This document shows, in pieces, positions 24,195 to 35,000 of a stretch of 39,665 bases of DNA. Positions within the stretch are counted from its first letter, which is position 1; each line of letters starts with the position of its first letter. Both the position numbers and the translations under genes were made by a program. Source of the stretch: Teichococcus coralli (GTDB lineage: Bacteria > Pseudomonadota > Alphaproteobacteria > Acetobacterales > Acetobacteraceae); the NCBI RefSeq assembly GCF_009829925.1, contig NZ_SNVJ01000024.1, positions 1 through 39,665 on the forward strand, given 5' to 3'. The notes below the pieces were generated by a model. That model worked only from the letters and a program-made list of their open reading frames with translations. It was not told where the DNA came from and ran no database searches.

Positions 24195-27100
24195 CTACTC
24201 GGCGACCAAGTCCACACGACTGAAGAAGCGAGTGCCTGCCTTGCGAAGCGGGTGCTGCGGTGACTTGTCGAGATCGTCTGCTGCCGGCATCGCATCCGAC
24301 TCTTCCACAACTACGGCGTAGTGGCCGAGGAGCGCCGCACGCTTCACGGGGACGCGGAACGCGGCGGTCCAGGTACGGTCAGCCCCGTTTCGCCCAGCGA
24401 TGACAGGCTTGTCTTCCGACGTCCCGCTATCCATTGGCGTTTCGGCTTGCAGCAAGTCTCCGTGCTCCCCCTGCGCCACGATTTCCCGCGCCCCCCTCGT
24501 GTCCAGCACGGTTATAGAGACACTAACTGTGGGGGCCGGGGCTTGGCGGCGCAGCGTGTCTCCGGGACCGGACAGCTGGACTGTGAGGAGTGTGGAGCGG
24601 CCGCCATCCTCCAGGGCCGTCACAATCACCTTTCGGGCCGGTGGCATGACCGTCCAGACACTGGCTGGCTCAGAGCATCGGATCCCCCGTGGTCCCGCGC
24701 CAGTTCTCCGGTCCGGCCGCGCGTGCTCCTGCCAACGGACGAGGCCGAGGCGAACGAAGCGGTCGGTCAGGTGTCTGACTGCTTCGGGCGCGAAGGGGAT
24801 GTCTGCGGTCCAGACATCGGTGGCCCGGTCATAGCGCGGCACGATGCGCAGGATGGAAGCGGTCGCCTCCTCTGTCAGGCCGCGGTTCAGGTCTCCGCCG
24901 GCGATCGGCACAAGCACAACATCTCGCCAAGCGTCCGCACCGCGATCGGACGCGGCGAAGTGTGCCCGCTCCAAGGGGAAGTAGGTAGGGAACCCGCCCG
25001 GCTCTGGATCCCGCAGCGGATCGCGCGCCCAAGCCGAAACGAAGGGTCCTAATGGTCCGATGTCGGATTCGATCAGCCGTCCGAGTGTCCCTTCGTCGAG
25101 CGTGATCGGAACCCTCGGCTCCGGCCCGAGGGCGGCGGGCGGCCACAGAATGATGCCAAGCTCCTCCCCCTCTCCAGCGGTGAACCAGGGGCGCCGCAGG
25201 GTGAGCCGCAACCCCACCTCCCGCGTCCGGGTCCAGACGAGCGCGCGGCCGGGAACCACGGTCGGACGTCCCCCATTCCAGACAAAGGTGGGGACGAGTT
25301 CCTTCGGATCGGGAGCGGCGGGACGGATCGTGGCGTTGAGCCAGATTGGCTCTGACACGGCCAGTACTTGGCCCGGCGCGTCCGTCTCGTCCGGTCGGAG
25401 TGTCGTCGCAGCGTGGCGCGGCAGCGCCGTCACGCGCAGCCGCACGCGCCGCGCTCCGCCATCCACGAGCGGTGTCCCGCGAACCGCCGTGAGGCCAGGG
25501 GTGGCCCGGAGCGCCGCTTGCCTCTGCAAGTTCCCGAGGCTGACTCGGGCATCCCTGGCGGAGCCGTGCGTCGGCGCGGGGATACCTGTGATCCGGAGTA
25601 GTTCCACCCTGCGAACGAGCGCGGAAAAGGAGAGTTCCCCGTCCGGTCCGTCCGATACGTTCAATGGGCGCGCGCTTAGGGGAACGAGATTCGGGCTGGC
25701 GGCAGGCGCCCCCTGGTCTAGCACTCGGTCGGGCGCGGCGATCTCCGCTTCGACGAGAATCCCCGCGGTGGTGGCGAGGTCGATCAGGACGTCGCCGCGC
25801 AAGATAGGCTGCACCGCGCCGTCTTGGTCCGGTTCGGCGCCCGGCCCCGTCGCCAGGAAGGTCTCCACGGCGGCGTCGCTGGTGTCAACGCGGCGGGCGA
25901 GCGAGAAGGGCACCTCCGGGACCGGCGTCGGCACGCTCGACGCGTCCCGGCGCGCGTGTAGGAGGGTGATGCGGCGCACCTTCGCGACGGCCTCCACCGG
26001 CCCCTGGCCGAGGCGGGCCCAGAGGAGCGAGGCGACCTCGCGCCGCGCCTCCGCTGGATCGCGCCCGGTCGTCGGCGTCAGCCCGGCGCAGGCGGTAGCG
26101 CCGAGCAGCTTGTTCAGCCCGTCACGGCAGTTCCCGCCACCCGCGACGGTGGCTAAGCGGGCGGCGCTGTCGCACACATCGAACCAGGAGGCGAGGTCCT
26201 CCAAGCTCGGCAGCAGCCAAGCCTCAAGGATGACCTCCTCGCCGGGACCGAGCCGGACCCGCACGCTGCGGACATGGGTGGCATTCGGCAGGGCAAGCCA
26301 GGCCGGCGCCGGCTCGACTGACAGGGACCGCACGCCCCGCCCCGCCGCCTCCACCTCCACGTGGACGGGCAGCACGTCCGGCCAGGGGTGCTGTGACAAT
26401 TCGCGGGAGCCGCCGCGCAGCCGGACGAGCTGGGGTGCTTCCACCCAGGCCTCACCCGAAGCCTCCCGCAGCCCCACCACGAGGTAGGCGGCGGCCGGAT
26501 CCGGGTAATAGGGCGCGGGCCGGTCGTGTTCGATGCCGAGGGGCAGCACGTGAAGGCGGGGCATTGCCCCCTCGCGGGCGGAGTTCGCATCCGGCATGGA
26601 GGAATCGTGCTGCTTGACCTCCCCCTCCAGCTTTAGTCGCCGGAGCATGTCGCGCGGCGCCTTGATTTTTAGCGGGCGGATGGTGTCTGGAACCGGCGGC
26701 GGAAGGGGAGGCGCCGGCTCGTTCTTGGGCGGCGCCGGCCGGGGGGGCTTCGGCTCCGTCAATTGGATCTTCGCGTCCCGCACATGCGGGCGGGCGTCGA
26801 AGACCTCGTGCAGCGAGGCGAACTCGAGGGAGACGGGGGGCACGAGCAGCACCCGCGCCGTGGAGCGCAAGGCCTTGTGCCGCTCCGGCGGCGTCCCGGG
26901 CCAGGTGAGCACGACGGCTTGCTCGGCCGTCTGTAGCGTGTCCTCGTGCATGGCATTCGGCCCGGCGATGGGGACGCTGTGCGGCAGGAGGACGAGCGGC
27001 GCCGCCACCGCCTCATGGCGGAGATAAGGGCGGCCGGGTTTGTCCAACGGCGGGACAGGCGCATCGCGCACCGTCTCGTAGAGCCGCGCCGCCTCCTCCA

Positions 27101-29045
27101 GTGGGCGGGTGATGCCGCCGAGCCAGACACGACGCATGCCCATGCGATACTCGCCGCGGATGCGGAGCGGGATGGCGGCGGCGCGCGGGCCATCCTGCTG
27201 GACGTCAGGGACGGTGATGGTCTGATTCAGGGCAAGGCCCCGCTCGAACGTCACCTCGACGTCCTTCTGCGTCCAACCTGGCCGGTGCTTGTCCCAGACG
27301 GGCGCGTTCGTGGCGGCGCCACCGGGATAGCCATCATAGATGCCGATCCGCTGATCCCGGTAGCAGACCAGCACCTCATCTTTGTCATGCCGCCGCGGAT
27401 AAATGTCTGCCGGCGTGCAGGAGGCCGCATCGAGCTCGTGGCGCGCGAGGCCGCCCGTGCCGATGACCGCCAGTGCTGCCTCGATATAGTTCCCGCCATG
27501 GCCCGCCGACGCCCGCCTGGCTGCCGGGGGCGCCGACCCCAGCCCGGGGTCCGACCAGGTGATCTTGCGGTGTTGGGCGCAGCGCCATTCGATGCGCGTC
27601 ATCCCGTCGCGCCCGTCCTGCACAACGAGGCCAATGTCGAGGCGGTCGAAGGTGCGCAGTTCCTCGGAGCATCGGATGGATTCCTCGAGCTTCGGCAGCG
27701 GTTCGGACACGCCGAGGCGAACGAGGGCGAGGCCGGCGGTAAGGGGATCACTCGCGGGCTGCTCCTCCTGCGTCCCCGCCGTCAGCGCTTGGGCATTGCG
27801 ATCGGATTCGATCGCCAGCGCGGGCTCGAGCGTGATCACGGCGTGATCGGGACCTGTGATGCGCCTGCCACCGAGAACGACAACGCCGTCGCGCTCAAGG
27901 ACCTCCAGCCCGGCGGTGGGAGACGGACCGCCCTTGTCCCACTCAGCGCGCGGGACGGGATAGAAGCCGTTCACCGCGGTGCCGACGTCGAGCTTCGCCG
28001 CCGTGCCCTCCGCCTTTTCCTCGAACGGCGGGATCCGCAGGCACCAGTAAGAGGCGCCGGCGGGCATGGCCGGTGGACAGAGGAGAACGTCGCGCACAAA
28101 GCCAAAGAGACGGAGCAGCGAGGGTGAGGCCATGAGCTGGGCCACGCGGCGCGTGGCTTGGCTGGACGGGGGCGGCGCCGGCGGCCCAGCCGGCGCCGCC
28201 CCGTCCGACAGGCCCTCCACTGCGGCATGGTGCAGGGCGTGCATGCGATCGAAAACATCGAGCATGTCGCGCCCATCCATCCCGAGGGCGTCCCGTGTCA
28301 GCGCCTCGGGGTCCAGCGGGCGGGCATAGGCAAGGTCCCCCGCGCGGCGCGCCGTGCTGTCCCCGCTGGTGCGTGCGCCGAGCCACTCACCGATGTTGGG
28401 CGGGCCAAACAGCCGGTCCCGGTCGCGGTCTGAGAGGATGTTAGCGTGCCGGGCGGCGAAGCGGGTGGCCGTATCGGGCTGCCCGAGCCAAGGACGGCCG
28501 AGCGCGGCGAGGGCGTAGGCCGGCGGGCGCGTCGGCACGTGGGCGAGGATCGGGCTGTCCGGCGCGGCGAGGGTATCCAAAACGGCGCGGCCCCTCTCCA
28601 GGGGAATGGCGATCCCTGCCTCGGCGGTCGGCAGGGGGAGGACGGCGGCGCGGCGCTCCGGCGGGGCCGGGTCTGGCTTCGCCTCCCAGACGGATAGGGT
28701 CTCCTCCCAGACTCCGTCCCCACCCGTCCCGCCGGTCATGATCCGCCGCCACAGGGCGTCCAGACGCCCCATAAACTCGTTTGGGCTCCGGCCGGTGGGC
28801 TCGATCGCCCATTCCTCCTCTACCCCTTGGTCCCATGCGGCGCCTGTTTTCCGGAGCGCCCGCACCGCCCTCGTTAGGGTGTCCTGAGCGCGGTGCGCCC
28901 CGGAGGGCCAGTCGGCGAGCGAGATGGCCGGCCACCCCGCCTTCAGTTGGCGCGGCAGCAGCACGATCGCGGCGCGCAGCGTCCCTACCTTGGGGCCCGG
29001 CCCCGCCGGCACGACCTGGACGAAGAAGCTGGCATTAATGCTCAT
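24195..29045 (-). CDS. Giant protein B (1616 residues), unrecognised
   Basis: Third gene of a three-gene minus-strand operon; its ATG overlaps the stop of giant protein A (ATGA at 29042-29045). No signal peptide, membrane helix, P-loop or catalytic motif is visible. The N-terminal 330 residues look helical with Trp-containing segments. Residues 330-760 look mixed alpha/beta with scattered Cys. A proline-rich linker (PKPPRPAPPK, then PAPPLPPPVP) sits near 765-790. The C-terminal 800 residues appear rich in beta strands (alternating hydrophobic and polar residues) and could be repeated immunoglobulin-like or jelly-roll modules. Codon use matches a real gene throughout 4.8 kb. I cannot assign a function; the tight coupling implies that it works with protein A. 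Confidence 0.8.
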   Translation of the reverse strand: MSINASFFVQVVPAGPGPKVGTLRAAIVLLPRQLKAGWPAISLADWPSGAHRAQDTLTRAVRALRKTGAAWDQGVEEEWAIEPTGRSPNEFMGRLDALWRRIMTGGTGGDGVWEETLSVWEAKPDPAPPERRAAVLPLPTAEAGIAIPLERGRAVLDTLAAPDSPILAHVPTRPPAYALAALGRPWLGQPDTATRFAARHANILSDRDRDRLFGPPNIGEWLGARTSGDSTARRAGDLAYARPLDPEALTRDALGMDGRDMLDVFDRMHALHHAAVEGLSDGAAPAGPPAPPPSSQATRRVAQLMASPSLLRLFGFVRDVLLCPPAMPAGASYWCLRIPPFEEKAEGTAAKLDVGTAVNGFYPVPRAEWDKGGPSPTAGLEVLERDGVVVLGGRRITGPDHAVITLEPALAIESDRNAQALTAGTQEEQPASDPLTAGLALVRLGVSEPLPKLEESIRCSEELRTFDRLDIGLVVQDGRDGMTRIEWRCAQHRKITWSDPGLGSAPPAARRASAGHGGNYIEAALAVIGTGGLARHELDAASCTPADIYPRRHDKDEVLVCYRDQRIGIYDGYPGGAATNAPVWDKHRPGWTQKDVEVTFERGLALNQTITVPDVQQDGPRAAAIPLRIRGEYRMGMRRVWLGGITRPLEEAARLYETVRDAPVPPLDKPGRPYLRHEAVAAPLVLLPHSVPIAGPNAMHEDTLQTAEQAVVLTWPGTPPERHKALRSTARVLLVPPVSLEFASLHEVFDARPHVRDAKIQLTEPKPPRPAPPKNEPAPPLPPPVPDTIRPLKIKAPRDMLRRLKLEGEVKQHDSSMPDANSAREGAMPRLHVLPLGIEHDRPAPYYPDPAAAYLVVGLREASGEAWVEAPQLVRLRGGSRELSQHPWPDVLPVHVEVEAAGRGVRSLSVEPAPAWLALPNATHVRSVRVRLGPGEEVILEAWLLPSLEDLASWFDVCDSAARLATVAGGGNCRDGLNKLLGATACAGLTPTTGRDPAEARREVASLLWARLGQGPVEAVAKVRRITLLHARRDASSVPTPVPEVPFSLARRVDTSDAAVETFLATGPGAEPDQDGAVQPILRGDVLIDLATTAGILVEAEIAAPDRVLDQGAPAASPNLVPLSARPLNVSDGPDGELSFSALVRRVELLRITGIPAPTHGSARDARVSLGNLQRQAALRATPGLTAVRGTPLVDGGARRVRLRVTALPRHAATTLRPDETDAPGQVLAVSEPIWLNATIRPAAPDPKELVPTFVWNGGRPTVVPGRALVWTRTREVGLRLTLRRPWFTAGEGEELGIILWPPAALGPEPRVPITLDEGTLGRLIESDIGPLGPFVSAWARDPLRDPEPGGFPTYFPLERAHFAASDRGADAWRDVVLVPIAGGDLNRGLTEEATASILRIVPRYDRATDVWTADIPFAPEAVRHLTDRFVRLGLVRWQEHARPDRRTGAGPRGIRCSEPASVWTVMPPARKVIVTALEDGGRSTLLTVQLSGPGDTLRRQAPAPTVSVSITVLDTRGAREIVAQGEHGDLLQAETPMDSGTSEDKPVIAGRNGADRTWTAAFRVPVKRAALLGHYAVVVEESDAMPAADDLDKSPQHPLRKAGTRFFSRVDLVAE

Positions 29046-32000
29046 GAGTCGACCCTCCGTGGCGGGAGGCGCAAGCCGGTGTCGTAGAGCCTTCGATGGG
29101 CGGACCAGTCCTCGAGCGGCGAGGGCACGTTCGTCCGGCCGATCCCCGCCGGGACGGACGCGACGGCAGCGACAGGGGCCGTGAGGGCTACGGGGATCAC
29201 GCTCGGCACACCGTTGGCAGCGGAAGTCGTCGTCACGCGGGCGGGGGGCTCGCCGGACCCGCCGCCGAGATGCCCGCCCTCGCTGCGCCAGACCGGAAAG
29301 CTGATCTTGATATCAGCGATGCCGATGCTGAAGCTGTAGGAGAGGGTGGCCTCCCCCGCCATCTGGCCGCTGTCGTAGAACATTCGGAGATAGAAGCCCG
29401 AGGTGACGCCGAAGCCCGCGACGGTCCCGACGAAGGCGGCGGTGAAGGTGCCGAAGAGGCGGATCGGTTCATCCCGATTGCCCTGCGTAAGGTACAGCCC
29501 GGCCATGATGCGCCCGACCCCCTCCAGGGGACCGAAGTTGATCGTCGCAGCACCGCCGAATTCGAGGCTGATATCGAGGCGGCGCGTGCCCTTCGCATCC
29601 GCTTCGGCATAGACGAAGCCCGCACCACCATAGGGCGCGCAACTGATGACGAACGGCGCCCGACGGGAGGAGAGGGCGAGCCGGGCGATTCCCTCACCCT
29701 TGTCGAAGGGAAGCTCAAAGTGACCGTTGAAGGAGACGTTGGCGAAGCCGAGGGTGCCGATGTTGAAGCCAGGGATGGCGAGGCGGAACCCCGCGCGAAG
29801 ACCGGCGCCGGTCGGGCGCGGCTCCACGTAGGGGCCGTTGGGCTTGCTCTGGCCGGCACCGCCGCCGCCGTTCTTGTAGCCGAGATACGCGGCGAGGGCT
29901 GCGAGGAAGACCAGCGGCCCATCGAGCACCACGCGATCGAAGGGCGCGTCGAAGCGGGAGGACTGGCCGGTGCCCGCCGTGAAGGTGAACTCCTTGAACT
30001 TGAGGGTGAGCATCTCCAGGACGACGAGGTCAAAGCTTGAGAGCGTCGCCCTGATTCCGAGCTGGACGTTCGGCGGTGGAAGGCTGTCCTGCTGCAGGTT
30101 ATGGCTCACGCTGATGCGCGCCTTGGCCGAGAGCGTCAGAGCCGGCGCCTCGGGCGTGCCCGGTGGCGCGCCCGGCGGCGGCGGCGCATAGGGCTTGAAG
30201 ACGATCGGCCCGAGGGGGTACCTGGTTCTCAACGGCAACTTGTAGTCGTAGGTCCGGCTGATAGAGGTCGGGACCAGTTGCGCGACGACGTCTTCGATCT
30301 TCTGGCGAATGTCCCCGAGGTCGAGCATCTGCACGAGCTGCGCGGCGACCGCGGCCGCCAGGTTGCTGAGGATCGCGTCGAGGAGCTGCTGCGGGGCAGT
30401 CTTACGCTCCTGCCAGTCCTGCAACAGGCGAAGAGCAGTTACAGCAGGGTTCGGGCTGGCTGATGCGGCGGCGGCTGTCCATCGCGCGCGCTCAGCCACC
30501 ACCTCGTCCGTGGTGCCTCGCGCGCACGCCTGACCGGGGGCCAAGCCGATGAACACGGCGCAGGCCAAGCGCGGCGGGCCGGTATAGCCGAGGCGGGCCT
30601 CGAACAGCGTGAGTTCGTCCGCGGCCGTGTCCCGAGCGTCGATGAAGGGACCGTAGGCTTCGGCAACGCCCCCGAGCATCCGCCGCGCCGCATGGTCCAA
30701 CACGTCCTTGGCCATCGGCGCGATGCGGGCCAGGAAGAGGCGGCCAAGCAGCGTCTCGGTGATGCCCTTCAGGCTGGCCGGCAGTTTCTTAAATTCCTTT
30801 CCGGCCGCCCCCAGCGCCGCGGCGGCGTCGGCCGGCGAGGCAGGGAGCGCCACCAGCGCCGCGTCGAGCTGGTCCAGCGCCTGCTCAAGCGGCACGATGA
30901 CCTCCTTCGCCGCGTCCTCGCCCAGCGCGGCCTCCAGGGCGCGCTGGGCCGGGGCCAGTAGGGTCTTCGGCGGCGCAAGGACCTGCAGCAGCTCGCGGGC
31001 GATGGCGGCCAGTTCATCGAGGCGCGCGCGGATGCGGTTGGTCAGCGCAGTGTCGCCCGCCGCGATCAGCGCCCTCGCCCGGGTAGTCAGCGTGTCCAGC
31101 CAGCGCTCGGCCGCCCCCGCCACCGCCGCCCAGGCGCTGGTCAGGCGCTGCCACTCCCTCACCGCCGCTCGGGCGTCGCAGGACGGACCCGGCAGCGGCG
31201 CGGTCGCCAAAAGAGCCCTCCCAGCGCCATCCAGTTCCGCCAAGCCGTTAAGCAGGTCGTTCGTCCTGGCCGGTACCTCCCCGCCCAGGTCGCAGATGGC
31301 CACCCACAGCCTCGCGCACCAGCCAGCCCCGCCGGGGACGGCACAGGCGTTCGCGTCTGGCTGAGGCCCGCAGGGGATGAGCCCGGCTAGCTCGCCGCGG
31401 ACCAGGATAGGGCGCAGCGGATCGAGCGCCGCTGTCGCCTTCTCGCACAGATCCGCGGCCCCCCCCTCCGCCCAGGGACGCAGGACGGTAATCGCGCGCG
31501 CCGTCAGGGCGTGGGCCACGGCGGCAAGGTTAAAGCGGCTAGCCGCGACGCCGGCTGCGTATAGATCGACGAAGGCCTCCGGCAGGTGGGCATTCCGAAT
31601 GGAGGCGGGCGCCTGGTCCGCCAGCTTCCCCAGCACCACCTCAACCGGCCCGCCCTGCTGCTCCGCGAGTGCCATCAGGCGTGTACTAGCCTCGGTCGCG
31701 ACCGCTGCGCGGAATTCAGCTAGTGTGTCTGGCAGGCGGCGCGATGCGACCGTCTGGAAGGCCTCAGTCAGAGCCTGGCCGATCCTCAGGGCGACGCCGT
31801 TCAGCAACGCGCGCTCCACCTCGGCTCCGACATAGCGCGCGATCAGCCAGGCTTCGTTCACCGGCTGGATGAAACCCTCGGCCGCACGAACGGCGTCCTG
31901 CACGGCCTGCATTAGTTCCGGCAGCGCGAGCAGGTTCTGGCCAAGGGTCCGGAGCCTGTCCGTTAGACCCTCGCGCAGCTTCTCAAGTTCTCGCCGGCTG

Positions 32001-35000
32001 AACTGCGCCAGCGGTGCTAGCGGCGCGGAGGCGACGCGCTCCACCTCCTCCGCCAGCGTGCGGAGGGAGGCGACGGCTGCGGGATAGAGGGTTACTGCGG
32101 CGTCGGGATCGTTGACGATTCCCCGGACGTCGTCGCGGGCGTGGCGGAGAGCTTTCGCGAACTCCGGATAGACCTCGGCGAGGACGGGGTTGTGTTCGAA
32201 GGGCCGATGTAGGCCGTCCAAGGCCGCGCCCAGTTCCTCGACGATCTTGATGATCGTCGGATCACTGGTGAATTCCACGACCTCCTTCAGCAGCGGCGCG
32301 GCGGCGCCCTGCACCCCATTCAGCAGTTCCTTGAAGGTGAGGAGGCCGAGGAGCTTCGCATCGTCTGCGAAGAAGTCGGGTGACAATCCGAACGACGCTT
32401 GTTTCGCCGTCCCGCCCACCGGGCCGATCCGTGCCAGGCCGCGGATCGGCTGCTCCGGCCGGCCGACTGCCCCGCCGCGATCACCGCCGTCCCCGAACTC
32501 CAACTTGGCGTCGTCCGGCGCGAGAACCCGCAGGAAGGTGTCCTGATCGACGCCGTCACCCTTTCGGGCGTCATCCTCGGTGGGTCTCAGCCCTTGCTGA
32601 AGGTAGCGGTGGGTGTAGGTGACCGTCAGCTCCCCGATGTCGCGGCCGGAAAAGCGGCTGGCCGGCCCGGGCCGGATGTAGGCCTGCTGCAGGCGAGGAT
32701 AGAAGGGCGGCTGGTCGTCGCTCTCCAGCGTCGAGTCCATCGAGAAGGACGGCCGCGTCCTGACCTCCTCCTCCGCGTTGGACGGCAGGATCACCGGGCG
32801 GTCGTGCTCGGGGAGCTCCTCCCGGCTATCGGCGCGCAGCAGCCACTCGCGCGTCTCGTAGCTCGTGTCGCCCGGCTGGCGTTCCGGCGCGTAGCGGCGC
32901 TTAGCGCCATGGTGCTGCAGACGCCGCCGCGTATCGTCCACCTTCACGGTTGATGTGTAGTAGTCCTGCAGCCAGCGCATCTCGTCCGGCTCGTGGGCGG
33001 CTTGGTTGTCCACGAAGAGCAGCGGTAGATCCACAACGTCGGCGGCGCCGTCTACGCGCAGGCGGAAGCGCACGTCATTCTCCCGACCCGGGGCGGTGCG
33101 CGGCCAGAAGATCAGGCCCACACCGTCCTTACGCAGCAGGGTGCCGCGAAGCTGCTCCTGGAACTTCGGCTCGGTCACGATGCGGCGCGGCAGGAAGGGC
33201 TCGATGAGATCCGGCGTCTGACGCGTCATGATTTCGACTGACGTCGCCGGCCAGCCGCGCCCGGCGAAGGGCTGCGCGATCGCGCCATAGGTCTTGATGG
33301 GAGAGGCGACCTGGATGAAGAGGCGCTGTGTCAGAAATGCCACTGGCCCGCCGCAGACGCCGGGCGGCGCCGGCTCGAAGCGCCGCTCGGTGACCTTCAC
33401 AAGCGTCGCGCGGTGGCCGAGGGGATAGAGAAAGCCCTTGTAAAGCACCTCCGTGACAACATCGCGGCCGAGCACGATCCGGCTGCGCCAGCGCTCCACA
33501 GCGAAGGCCGCGAAGAGGTTCGTGCTGTCCGGACGGCGCAGCGCTGCTGGCGGCGTGAAACGCGCATCGAGATCGAGTGTCCCCCCCATCGCCGAGAGGG
33601 TCATGAGCCGCGTCGGCAGGGTCTGCGGGACGTAGAGCGCCTGATCCTTCCCGTCGGCGATGTCAACCAGTGCATAGCCGTCCGGCGGCGCGAGCTGGCT
33701 GACATGCAGCTTACCGTCTGGTCCGCGCCGGGGCAGCACGGGCAACCCGTGGACGCCGGAAAGCCCGACGATCTGGTGCCGGTCGAAGGCGTCCAGCGCT
33801 CCGCGGAACCAAGTGACCGGATCCTGACCCGAGCCCACCGGGGGGTTAATCCAACTATTGCCGGTGCCGCGGAGCGGCAGGTTCTCGCCCAGGCCGAGTG
33901 CCTCCGGCACGAAATCAGGGGAGCCGAGGGCGCGCAGCGTGTGCATCCGCCCCTCTGTCTCCCGCAGTTCCGCGCGCCAGAGGGGGGCGGGGTCAGAGGG
34001 GGAGGACGGCGGATCGGGCGCCGGGTGGAACCGTGCATCCCCCGCGGGCGAGAGGTGCAGGCGAGCCGGGAGCGCGATGCGCGTGCGGAACGCGAAGCGC
34101 GCCTCGTCCTCCAGTCTCGCCGTCTCGTCGTTCCGTTCACGTTCGGTCTTGGCCGCCTCTGCGGCCTGGCGGCGGAGCGCGATGCGCGCCTCCTCCTCCC
34201 GCCGCGCCGCGTCATCCTTGAGGTCATGGTCGGTCTTGGACGCCTCTACGACCTGGCGCAGGCGCTCCTGCGCGTTGGTGCCGGGCCTGATGCCCTGCCT
34301 CCCGAGGGCATCCCGCAACTCTCCGGGCGTCTTCGGCTCGAAGCGTTCGGCGCGGCGCGAGACGCGGAGCGGCAGGCTCTTCCACTCCAGCAGCGTGGAC
34401 AGGGCGTAGGGCAGCTCGTCCCGGGCGGCCGGCTTGCTCTTCGTGTGGCCCCACTCGAAGACGAGGTGCGTGACGCCGGCAGCCCGTGCCTCCACCGGTC
34501 GCCCCCAGTGCGTCGGGTCCACGCAGCCGCCCGCCGCCCATGGGAAGGGTTCGGTGTAGGCGACACGCAATGCCTGCTCAACGGCTCCCTTGGCTGAGGC
34601 CGGCGCGAAGTCAGGGACGAGCTTCCACATCTCCCGCAGCGCCGTGATGATGCCGGGGTCGTTGAACTCGCCCTCCCAGGGGGCAACCGGCTCTCCCGGC
34701 TGCGCCGTCCCCCAGGCGCCCTTGTCGTAGAATTGCCTAGGGCCTAGCGCCTGAGTCGCTCGCCAGGCGCGCTGGATGATGCTGTGGTCGTCGTCCCGAC
34801 GCTCCGCCTCCAGCAGCAGATTCTGGAGGAGTGCAAGCGCCCAGGCCCGTTTGTCCTCCTCGGTCCCACTTTCCGGGAAGGGGTGGGCGGCAATCAGATC
34901 GGTGACGATGATGCGGCCGAGTCCGAGCGGGATGCGGTGCAGGGGCGGCGTGGGATCCCGCTCCATAGCCATGGTGGCATCGCGCGCAGCCTGCCGGGCT

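Noticed and set aside
25060..26487. Plus-strand 475-codon frame across giant protein B
   Set aside because: Ser/Arg/Pro-rich mirror of the minus-strand gene without a ribosome site or domain.
26946..28127. Plus-strand 393-codon frame across giant protein B
   Set aside because: Arg/Gly/Ala-rich mirror frame; no motif, and the opposite gene has consistent codon use over 4.8 kb.
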